From: an uncultured Lachnospiraceae bacterium
GTDB taxonomy: Bacteria; Bacillota; Clostridia; Lachnospirales; Lachnospiraceae
Direction of reading: 5' to 3'
Length of the DNA stretch: 64,000 bases
NCBI GenBank assembly: GCA_947172705.1
Contig: CAMWCA010000007.1
Location: 1 to 64,000 of the forward strand
Shown here: one piece after another, positions 19,435 through 27,911 of the stretch
How the letters are laid out: each line of letters begins with the position of its first letter
Numbering within the stretch: the first letter of the stretch is position 1
The notes under the pieces: model-generated
Told to the model about the DNA's origin: nothing
What the model saw: the letters and a program-made list of their open reading frames with translations, nothing else
Database searches by the model: none
Position numbers and translations under genes: made by a program

Positions 19435-20154
19435 TTATTTCATCTTCTCCCATTGGTTTTGCATGATCTGTTCCCGTACGGATTTTCGGTAAGGCTGGCT
19501 TATGGACAATACGGCGCCGTTCCGCATTTTTACCAATTCATAGGAGCATTCCATGACATAATCTGAATTAATTAAATAGGACTGGTGGATCAGAATAAAA
19601 TTGTGGGGAACAATATGGGAAACCTCTTTCAACCGTCCGTTAAATCGTAACGTTTCCCCTTTGAGAACAATGTTGATTTTCTTGTTATCGCTGTAAAAAT
19701 AAAGAATGTCTTTATAAGGAATTTTAAAATGCGATCCCTTTGTATGGTATTCAAAAAGTTGGTTTTGCTTTTCATATAATTTAACGCTTCTGTTCATCAC
19801 ATCGTCCACAAGATCCTGCGTCAGGGGCTTGATGAGAAAATCCAACGGCTGCAGACGGAACAGATGCATCGCATAGGTGTTTTTGGAGGAAATGAAAACG
19901 ATCATGGTTTCCAGATTTTCCAGTTCCTCCCGTATGAAGCTTCCTACCTTGATCCCATTGGTACTGATCAATTCTATGTCCAGAAATAAAAGATCCGGGG
20001 GATTCCCTTTTTCCAGAAAATCGCAAAGAAGCTCTCCGGTGTACCAGACGCTTACGTCTATTTTGACCCCGTGTGTTTTTCCGTACCTATAGAGCAAGTT
20101 TTCTAATTGGGCGCAAGTTCCCTTTTCATCGTCGCAAATTCCTATACGAAACAC
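19435..20154 (-). CDS. LytTR response regulator (AgrA-like)
   Basis: REC (DLLFLDIEL) followed by LytTR domain (ILYFYSDNKKINIVL... NFILIHQSYLINSDYV). Confidence 0.92.
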   Translation of the reverse strand: MFRIGICDDEKGTCAQLENLLYRYGKTHGVKIDVSVWYTGELLCDFLEKGNPPDLLFLDIELISTNGIKVGSFIREELENLETMIVFISSKNTYAMHLFRLQPLDFLIKPLTQDLVDDVMNRSVKLYEKQNQLFEYHTKGSHFKIPYKDILYFYSDNKKINIVLKGETLRFNGRLKEVSHIVPHNFILIHQSYLINSDYVMECSYELVKMRNGAVLSISQPYRKSVREQIMQNQWEKMK

Positions 20155-20273
20155 AGCATGTCCTCCGATCTGCTTACTGCTATATATTTTATCGGCTTGT
20201 TTGCCGGTTTCTCAATCCGCCTGGGATAAAAGTTGCATTGGACAAGGACAGGAATGCCTTATGGGAATATTTT

Positions 20274-21140
20274 TTATGTCGGAGAGCAGCCCTCAATATG
20301 ATTCATTTTATCCATGACTCCTGCAATAAAGACACCTAATGCAAGGAAAAACACATTCAAAAGCCCTTCCCTGTGGAATAGCGAAATACTCTCAAAAGGA
20401 ACGATCATAACCGTAGCGGCAATAATAATCCCCACGATCCCGTGAAACGCCTGGGAATAATGAGTTTCAAACAGGGAGTTCACAGCCTTTGAAAGACAGA
20501 CAATGGTAATGACGCCGCCGATCCCACCAGGAATCAATACCTCCGGCGCCATATGCCCGATCCCATCCACAAAAGGGGCATATAATCCCAGCGGCATCAA
20601 AAGAGCCGAAAAACTCATTCCCGGTGCAATAATACTCAAAGCGAGAGAAAAGCCGCAGAACAAGTACCACACAAACCCCGGCGTTATTTCCACAGACGCC
20701 ATGCGCAGCCAGATCAACAAAGCAAAAACCACAGACATAGCAGTAAACATGGAAATAAAAGCCTTTACAGACCTTCCCTGAAGCCCCGCTTCCTTCCACA
20801 AGGAAGGAAGCATACCAGCAATCAATCCCACAAAAAGACAAATAGAAGGGTCAGGATGTTCTTCCAAAAAATATGCAAGCAGGTTGGCAATTCCCATAAA
20901 TCCCACCACATACCCCACAATATAAGGAAACAGCCGTGGCGCATGACTCTTAAACCGGGCAAGGGGATTGGCAAGAAACTCCATCAAAGGCTTATACACC
21001 CCAAACACAACGCTCAAAACCCCGCCGCTAATCCCCGGCAGCACAGCCCCCAATCCAATCACAGCCCCCTGAAAAACATGAAACACAATTCGCAAAACCC
21101 TAGCGGAAACCTTTCCCATAAACATTAAATCCTTTATCAA
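20274..21140 (-). CDS. DUF368 membrane protein (family implicated in undecaprenyl-phosphate translocation)
   Basis: FQGAVIGLGAVLPGISGGVLSVVFGVYKPLME... and APGMSFSALLMPLGLY. Confidence 0.85.
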   Translation of the reverse strand: MIKDLMFMGKVSARVLRIVFHVFQGAVIGLGAVLPGISGGVLSVVFGVYKPLMEFLANPLARFKSHAPRLFPYIVGYVVGFMGIANLLAYFLEEHPDPSICLFVGLIAGMLPSLWKEAGLQGRSVKAFISMFTAMSVVFALLIWLRMASVEITPGFVWYLFCGFSLALSIIAPGMSFSALLMPLGLYAPFVDGIGHMAPEVLIPGGIGGVITIVCLSKAVNSLFETHYSQAFHGIVGIIIAATVMIVPFESISLFHREGLLNVFFLALGVFIAGVMDKMNHIEGCSPT

Positions 21141-21240
21141 ATCTTTATAACTAAAGATATGAAATTCCCCCTTAATTTATATTCTTAAATTTTAAAAAGC
21201 TTTCATTACCACTAACATGAGAATATCTGGAAACAGCGAG

Positions 21241-21555
21241 AGTGTGGGCAGGGGATTACAGGGAAGGAGGGAGGAGGGGTGGGCAAAGGGATGGCAAAGG
21301 GCAATGGGGTTCCAGGGCTTTAGCGAGAAATTGGCAATTTCACTTACGGAATGGAGAAATCCCAGGGTGATTCCGCCATGGAGGGTGGAATCAGGAGCCA
21401 CGCGGCACGGATGCCGCCGGCTCCGACCCGTCCAGTTATCGACACCCTTTCCCATTCCGTTAGTGAAATCCAATTTCGAGATCAGCCCTGGAACCCCATT
21501 GCCCTTTGCCACCCCTTTGCCCACCCCTCCTTCCCTGTAATCCCCTGCCCACACT
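21241..21555. repeat. Giant hairpin 2: arms 21241-21319 / 21484-21555 (one mismatch, one 7-nt indel) enclosing core 21329-21475, homologous to hairpin 1 core in inverse orientation
   Basis: agtgtgggcaggggattacagggaagg... vs reverse complement of ...ccttccctgtaatcccctgcccacact; core shares aattggatttcactaac(a/g)gaatg and gcggcatccgtgccgcg with hairpin 1. Confidence 0.95.
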
Positions 21556-21590
21556 CCCACCCCCTCCCAACTAAATTTTCCCCACCCCTC

Positions 21591-21617
21591 TAAACTAATT
21601 AAACTCTTTGCCGATAA
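21591..21617 (+). promoter_or_regulatory. Sigma-28 (SigD/FliA) promoter TAAA-N15-GCCGATAA
   Basis: TAAA 21591-21594, 15-nt spacer, GCCGATAA 21610-21617. Confidence 0.8.
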
Positions 21618-21780
21618 ATATATTGCAGGCATTACCGGCCATAATACCTGCAAAATATCGTTGATTAAGTCGCCACGGATGGTATACCTTAGGGAAACGG
21701 ACAGCCCTTTTGTATATCATTTTTGTTTTTTTCAACCAAGGAGGGGAGAATAAAGCAAGGGACGAAAAGAAGGAGGAAGA

Positions 21781-22932
21781 ATGCGAGTAAATTCCAGCGC
21801 AATTGGAATGGAGTCCAACAGAAGATACTCTTCCTTTACAGGAAGGGCAACGAGAGTTACGATCAGTAACAGCAGGCAGAAGCTGACGGATGGAACCGGT
21901 TTTTTGTCTGGAAATGCACTGAACTCCGGTGTGAATGGTGGGAAAAAGCAGACAGCTTTAAGGTCAAGCTTTGACGAACTGCGTTCCAGGAAAAATGCCC
22001 TTACATCCGGAAACATTCGCAGTGCAGATGCCGCAAGCGCGCATGAACAGTTTATGGAGATCAGGCAGCAGTGCCTTAATTTCCTGATGGCAATACTTTT
22101 CCCACAGAGAAGAAGAGACATGAGCTGGGGAGAAGACATGGGCGAGGGTACAGCTTCCACAGAGGAAGCGGTGCAGTCCCAGGCAGGTGTGGGTACGAAA
22201 ACGCTTACCTTCAACACCCAGTATTACCATGAGGAAACGGAGACCACCGGATTTTCAACTACCGGAACGGTTAAATGTGCAGACGGCAGAGAAATTAATT
22301 TTAATCTGAATCTGGAGATGAGCCGCAGCTTTCAGGAATATTATGAAGAAAGCGTAAGCTATACCCAGAAGGCAATGTGCGATCCTTTGGTGATCAATCT
22401 GGATGGAAACATAGCGGATCTCTCAGATCAGACATTCCTGTTTGATTTAGACGGTGACGGACAGGAGGAGGAAATCAACCGTCTTGCCGCTGGCAGCGGT
22501 TTTCTTGCCCTGGATAAAAACGGAGACGGAATCATCAATGATGGTTCGGAGCTTTTCGGAACGAAATCGGGCAATGGGTTTGCAGATCTTGCCGCCTATG
22601 ATACGGATCATAACGGTTTCATAGACGAAGGGGACGAGATCTGGAATAAACTGAAAATCTGGGTTACGGATGAGAATGGCAATCAAAAGCTTTATTCCCT
22701 GGCGGAAAAAGGAGTTGGCGCCATCTGTCTGCAAAATGCCTCTACCAATTATGCCATTAAGGATGAGGATAATCAGACAAAAGGAATGATCCGCAAAACG
22801 GGCGTCTTCCTGTATGAGAATGGAACGGCAGGGAGCGTACAGCATGTGGATCTGGCAATCCATAACCAACAGGAGCAGGTAAGACAAAAGCAGAGCAGAT
22901 ATGCTCAGTGGGCTTACGATATGGCAATGTAA
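21781..22932 (+). CDS. EF-hand/dockerin-like calcium-loop protein of unknown function
   Basis: Repeated DLDGDGQEEE, DKNGDGIINDGSELFG, DTDHNGFIDEGDEIW loops; RBS aaggagg. Confidence 0.85.
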   Translation: MRVNSSAIGMESNRRYSSFTGRATRVTISNSRQKLTDGTGFLSGNALNSGVNGGKKQTALRSSFDELRSRKNALTSGNIRSADAASAHEQFMEIRQQCLNFLMAILFPQRRRDMSWGEDMGEGTASTEEAVQSQAGVGTKTLTFNTQYYHEETETTGFSTTGTVKCADGREINFNLNLEMSRSFQEYYEESVSYTQKAMCDPLVINLDGNIADLSDQTFLFDLDGDGQEEEINRLAAGSGFLALDKNGDGIINDGSELFGTKSGNGFADLAAYDTDHNGFIDEGDEIWNKLKIWVTDENGNQKLYSLAEKGVGAICLQNASTNYAIKDEDNQTKGMIRKTGVFLYENGTAGSVQHVDLAIHNQQEQVRQKQSRYAQWAYDMAM

Positions 22933-22993
22933 CAAGTGATATAAAAGGTATAAAGAAGACACTTTCCCGCATAAAATAGGCTGGAGGTGTTTT

Positions 22994-23998
22994 ATGAAAA
23001 AACTTAGAGTATTTCCAACTGTCAAAATAAAAGGAATCGTACCAGGAAGCTTTCCCAAGCATCTTGGTACGGTTCTTTTATTTTTGCTTTTGTTTCCTTA
23101 TTTGATCACTTTCTTCTTTGGCAATTTGAAGGAAGGGCATCATGAACTGCCTCTGGAGGAGGAACTGAAGGAAGGAAGATTTTATGTCAGCAATATCACG
23201 GCAGTGGGAGTGGAAAGAATTCCCCTGGAGCATTATGTGGCGGATAAGCTTGCCAGATGCATTGATAACAGCTATGAGATGGAGACCCTGAAAGCTCAGG
23301 CAGTTCTTTTGCGCTCCAGTCTTTTGATGTCGGTGTGGGAGGAGGACTGCGAATATCCTGTGAGAGAAATAAAGGTGGAGGATGAGGACTATGGGGAGAT
23401 GGGAATTTCTGAAAGAATATATGAAGCGGTGGCATTGACGGCAGGAATCTATCTTGCCTGTGAAAATTGTCCTGTTAACGGCTCTTATTTTGCCCTTAGC
23501 AATGGCGCCAGCAGAAACGGAGAGGAATTACTTTTAACGGAATTTCCTTATCTGAAAAGCGTACCCTGCAGCAGAGATATTTTTTCCCCGGCGTATGGAG
23601 GAAGGGTTCTCTATGAAGAGGCGGTGTTTGCAAGACTCTGGGAGCAGACTCTTGCGGTGCAGACCACAGAGGAGGAAATTATGGAAAATCAAAAGGCAGC
23701 TGTGGAAGAGAGTATAGATGGGATGAAGCTTTACCGGGACAGTGCCGGTTATGTGCTGTATTTGGAATGGAAAGGGAAATTTATATCTGGCGAGCAGTTC
23801 AGGGAAGCCTTCCACATTCCCTCGTCCAGTTTGCATTTGACAAAGGAGGAAAAAGAAATTGTCATCACATCGGAGGGAATTGGACATGGGCTTGGTATGA
23901 GCCAGTATGGAGCCAATGAAATGGCAAAGGAAGGGGAGGATTACATAGCGATACTGAATTATTTTTTTCAAAATGTAACATTTAGAAAATTTGAATAA
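22994..23998 (+). CDS. spoIID: Stage II sporulation protein D-like (SpoIID/LytB domain)
   Basis: IPLEHYVADKLARCIDNSYEMETLKAQAVLLRS ... ITSEGIGHGLGMSQYGANEMA; ggaggtg RBS. Confidence 0.88.
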   Translation: MKKLRVFPTVKIKGIVPGSFPKHLGTVLLFLLLFPYLITFFFGNLKEGHHELPLEEELKEGRFYVSNITAVGVERIPLEHYVADKLARCIDNSYEMETLKAQAVLLRSSLLMSVWEEDCEYPVREIKVEDEDYGEMGISERIYEAVALTAGIYLACENCPVNGSYFALSNGASRNGEELLLTEFPYLKSVPCSRDIFSPAYGGRVLYEEAVFARLWEQTLAVQTTEEEIMENQKAAVEESIDGMKLYRDSAGYVLYLEWKGKFISGEQFREAFHIPSSSLHLTKEEKEIVITSEGIGHGLGMSQYGANEMAKEGEDYIAILNYFFQNVTFRKFE

Positions 23999-24118
23999 AG
24001 AAGGAAAAAGGGGCAAAACTAACCATAAGAACAATTCATGCTCATGCATGTGTTCCTGCGCATGTTCCCATATATGTGTATATATGGCAGGAAGCAATAG
24101 GAAGGAATGGAGGAAAAG

Positions 24119-24976
24119 ATGAGAAGAAGTAGAAGAAGAGGCTATGTAAAGGAAAGAATTCTTATGGTTGCCTCAGCCGTATTGGTTTTAGGTTCCCTGA
24201 CCGCTACAGGATTGTGGCTGGGAAGAGATAAAGGCAATCAGGATGAGGGATATGTGGTAGACTTAAGCGCAATCGAGAATAATACGGCGGAAGGATTTGC
24301 CGATGGAACAGGGACAAGCATGGGGGAGAGTGTGACCCAGCAGGCGGTTCCCGCGGATGATCTTGACTATGATCCCTATTATCAGGAAACAAACTCTCAA
24401 AAGGTAGAAAATCCGGATCAGTCGGAAAGCGAAAGCATGTCGGAGGGAGCGGAGCAAAGCAGCGCTGAAAAGAAACAGGAAGAGAAGAAGGAGGAGCCAG
24501 TGGCGGAAGAGCCGGCAGAAAATACCACGGCATTGTCCACGGCAATGCAGCCGGCGCTTACTTTTAGCGATTCTGATTCTCTGGTATGGCCCATTGTGGG
24601 AAATATATTGGTAAATTACAGCATGGACAAAACCGTTTATTTTCCCACCCTCCAGCAGTATAAGTATAATCCCGCGATCGTTATTCAGGCAAGCGAAGGG
24701 GATCTGATCACATCAGTGTCGGCAGGAAAGGTAATATCTGTGTTTGAGGATCGTGAAATCGGAAATGGAATTACCATGGAGCTGGGAGGCGGCTATGAAG
24801 CCACCTATGGTCAGCTTGCCAATATTCTTGTGTCAGAGGGAAGCTATGTGGCGGCTGGAGATGTGATCGCAGAGGTGGCAGCGCCAACCAAGTATTACAG
24901 TGTGGAAGGTACAAACGTCTACTTTAAGCTGACAAAGGACGGAGAACCCGTAAACCCGCTGTCCAAGTTAAATTAG
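24119..24976 (+). CDS. SpoIIQ-like protein with degenerate M23/LytM domain
   Basis: Single N-terminal TM, low-complexity linker, C-terminal M23 fold pattern (EATYGQLANILVSEGSYVAAGDVIAEV); directly follows spoIID. Confidence 0.8.
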   Translation: MRRSRRRGYVKERILMVASAVLVLGSLTATGLWLGRDKGNQDEGYVVDLSAIENNTAEGFADGTGTSMGESVTQQAVPADDLDYDPYYQETNSQKVENPDQSESESMSEGAEQSSAEKKQEEKKEEPVAEEPAENTTALSTAMQPALTFSDSDSLVWPIVGNILVNYSMDKTVYFPTLQQYKYNPAIVIQASEGDLITSVSAGKVISVFEDREIGNGITMELGGGYEATYGQLANILVSEGSYVAAGDVIAEVAAPTKYYSVEGTNVYFKLTKDGEPVNPLSKLN

Positions 24977-24994
24977 AAGTGAAAGGATCGGAAA

Positions 24995-26197
24995 ATGTTA
25001 TATATTATCGGCGGCAAAATTTTGACCATGGCAGGGAAAAGCTGGGATAAAGGATATATATGCATTGAAGACGGTAAGATAAAGGAATTGGGGCCAATGA
25101 AAGAAGGAGCCCCTTTTCCTTTGCCGGAAGGGGACAAAGTGAAGGTGATCAATGCCCTGGGATGCCTGGTTATGCCGGGGCTGATAGAGGCTCACTGCCA
25201 CATGGGCATTACAGAGGAAAAGAAAGGGATGGAAGGAGATGATTGCAATGAGACGGTAAATCCCATTACGCCTTATCTCCGTGCCATAGATGCCATCAAT
25301 CCCATTGACGCAGCGTTTCAGGACGCCCTTCGGGCGGGAATTACCTCTGCGATGATCGGACCGGGCAGCGCCAATGTGGTAGGAGGAAGTTTTTCCTTTG
25401 TAAAAACCTGGGGGAGAAGCATCGACGAAATGGCGGTGCTTTCACCGGCGGCAATGAAGGTTGCTTTTGGAGAAAATCCCAAGGTAAATTATTCGGGGCA
25501 GGGGAAATCCCCGGCAACCAGAATGGCAATTGCTGCAATGCTCCGGGAGGAGCTTTTTAAGGCACAGCGGTATTATGAAAAGAAATGTGCCGGTATGAAG
25601 CGCCAGGAGGAAGATTTTCGGTATGAATGCTGGATACCGGTGTTTGAAGGGAAGATTCCCCTGAAAGCCCATGTGCATCGTGCCGATGATATTCAGACAG
25701 CGATCCGCATTGCCAGGGAATTTCATCTGGATATGACTCTGGATCACTGCAGCGAAGGGCATTTAATTGCAGGGCAGGTAAAAAGTTCCGGTTTTCCGGC
25801 AATCATAGGACCGGATCTGTCAAGCCGCAGTAAAATAGAGGTGCAGAACATGGCGTTTAAGACCGTAGGTATCCTGAACAGAGAGGGAGTGAAAACGGCG
25901 ATCACAACGGATCATCCTGTATCCCTGATCCAGTCTCTGCCCATCTGTGCCGGGCTTGCAATAAAATCGGGAATGGATGAAATGGAGGCGTTAAAGTCGA
26001 TTACCATTAATCCCGCAGAGATTTGCAGGGTGGCGGACAGGGTAGGTTCCCTTGAGGTGGGGAAGGATGCGGATATTGCAATCTATGATGATCTGCCGAT
26101 CCGGGTGTTGACACGGACCAGATGCACGCTGATTGAAGGAAAAATTGTTTACGCAGACGAAACCTTTCCTTTACCCACAGGTGAAAAAAATGTATAA
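24995..26197 (+). CDS. Amidohydrolase (imidazolonepropionase-like)
   Basis: GCLVMPGLIEAHCHMGI ... LDHCSEGH ... TTDHPVSLIQ ... VGSLEVGKDADIAIYDD. Confidence 0.9.
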   Translation: MLYIIGGKILTMAGKSWDKGYICIEDGKIKELGPMKEGAPFPLPEGDKVKVINALGCLVMPGLIEAHCHMGITEEKKGMEGDDCNETVNPITPYLRAIDAINPIDAAFQDALRAGITSAMIGPGSANVVGGSFSFVKTWGRSIDEMAVLSPAAMKVAFGENPKVNYSGQGKSPATRMAIAAMLREELFKAQRYYEKKCAGMKRQEEDFRYECWIPVFEGKIPLKAHVHRADDIQTAIRIAREFHLDMTLDHCSEGHLIAGQVKSSGFPAIIGPDLSSRSKIEVQNMAFKTVGILNREGVKTAITTDHPVSLIQSLPICAGLAIKSGMDEMEALKSITINPAEICRVADRVGSLEVGKDADIAIYDDLPIRVLTRTRCTLIEGKIVYADETFPLPTGEKNV

Positions 26198-26230
26198 TAA
26201 ACGATGATAGTATGACAACGTGCAGGAGGG

Positions 26231-27790
26231 ATGGAATTGCGCAGGATAAAGAAAACGGCGGCGTTCCTTCTTTCCTTATGCCTGATGGGGTGTGCCGTCG
26301 GGAAAGGAGAAGGCGCCCAGGGGTCTGAAAATACATTTACCAGTATGGAGGCGGAGCCGGATCTTTCCTATGAAGTTCCGGTGGGTTCGCCTAATATTTT
26401 TGTGAATCAGCTGGGATACATATCGGAAAGTACAAAAGTAGCTGTTTTCTGCGCCGACGAGCTGCCGGGAACCTTTCGGGTAATCCGAAAGGATACGGGA
26501 GAGAGTGTATTTACAGGATATCTGGAGGAAAATGAATATCTTCATAAAACCCAGGAATATACTGGGTATGGGGATTTTTCGGAGGTAAATGAACCTGGGG
26601 TTTATTATATAGAAGCGCCTGTGATCGGAAGATCCTATTCCTTTACCATTGGAGAGGATTTGTACGATGAGGTTTTTAGGGAGGCATGCAGGCAGTACTA
26701 TTATAACCGTTGCGGCATGACCCTCTCCAGAGAGTATGCAGGTGAAATGGCGCATAATGCCTGCCATACGGGCAAGGCGCTTCTGAGGGAAGACAGCTCG
26801 GTGAGTATGGATGTAAGCGGCGGATGGCATCAGGATGAGACAGGCGCCAAGGTGGTAGAGCCTGCGGCAAAAAACATTGCCATAATGCTTCTCGCCTACG
26901 AATTATATGGTGATTCTTTTACAGACGATATGGGGATACCGGAGAGTGAAAATGGAGTGCCGGATCTTTTGGATGAGATCCGCTATGAGGTGGAATGGCT
27001 TTTGAAAATGCAAGACCCGGCAACGGGGGCGGTTTATTCAGGAGTCACCATCTATGAACAGGGAGCGGGCAGATCCGGAGCATATGTGGAATCCGGAGAT
27101 TTAGAGACGGCAAGGGCCTTTGCCATGGTACTTGCCAAATTCAGTTATCTTTATCAGCATTATGATACAGCGTATGCTACGGAATGCCTGAAGGCAGCGG
27201 ATCGTGCCTGGAAATATGCCATATTGAATGAAGACAGAAAAGAAGGTGAGGCAAGCGGATGGAAATTTGCAGCGGCAGCGGAATTGTATCGGGCTTCAGG
27301 CCAGCAGGTCTGCCATCGGTATATTTCAGAATATCTTACCGGTAAAAATCTTGAGGGGAATATGGACGAAGTCATTTTCCTAGGGTGTGTCACATATATT
27401 TCCACAAAACAGCCGGTGAAGCTTTCCCTTTGCGAAAATATTTCCAAAGCATTGATGGATAAAGGAGAGGAAATATCAGAGGCGGCAAGAGATTCTGTTT
27501 TTATGTCCACAGGAAATACAGATCAGGAGGGTCAGCAGGAGCTGCTTACAAACATGATGTATCTGACCATGATAGATCATATGATTTCCAATCATGAATA
27601 TGAGAATATGATTGAAAATCATCTCCATTATCTTATGGGACGAAATGAAAAGGCAGTCAGCTATATAGATCAGGTGGGGGAAAACAATGACAAAACGATA
27701 GAAGAAGGCGTCGGCATTATGAAGCAATTTGATGCGGACAGTAAGCTGATTTTTATGCTCAGCGAAATTGTGGGCAGGCACAGGAATTGA
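26231..27790 (+). CDS. GH9-like lipoprotein with CelD-type N-terminal Ig domain, catalytic motif degenerate
   Basis: Lipobox-like LLSLCLMGCA; IFVNQLGYISESTKVAVF; GGWHQDETGAKVV at the GGW-DAGD position; MGIPESENGVPDLLDEIRYEVEWLLKMQ. Confidence 0.8.
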   Translation: MELRRIKKTAAFLLSLCLMGCAVGKGEGAQGSENTFTSMEAEPDLSYEVPVGSPNIFVNQLGYISESTKVAVFCADELPGTFRVIRKDTGESVFTGYLEENEYLHKTQEYTGYGDFSEVNEPGVYYIEAPVIGRSYSFTIGEDLYDEVFREACRQYYYNRCGMTLSREYAGEMAHNACHTGKALLREDSSVSMDVSGGWHQDETGAKVVEPAAKNIAIMLLAYELYGDSFTDDMGIPESENGVPDLLDEIRYEVEWLLKMQDPATGAVYSGVTIYEQGAGRSGAYVESGDLETARAFAMVLAKFSYLYQHYDTAYATECLKAADRAWKYAILNEDRKEGEASGWKFAAAAELYRASGQQVCHRYISEYLTGKNLEGNMDEVIFLGCVTYISTKQPVKLSLCENISKALMDKGEEISEAARDSVFMSTGNTDQEGQQELLTNMMYLTMIDHMISNHEYENMIENHLHYLMGRNEKAVSYIDQVGENNDKTIEEGVGIMKQFDADSKLIFMLSEIVGRHRN

Positions 27791-27911
27791 TATTTTCAGG
27801 AAAAGAGAGCATTTTTTGCAAGACAGGCGGCAATCTATTCTCTGTTTTGGCAGGGCATATAGCTGTAAAGTGAGAGAAAAAAGGAGCAGGAGAGAAGTCG
27901 TGAAAGATCAT

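Noticed and set aside
21192-21653. 153-aa ORF on minus strand and overlapping ORFs within giant hairpin 2
   Set aside because: Translations are low-complexity consequences of the palindromic G/C-rich arms; no RBS or family resemblance
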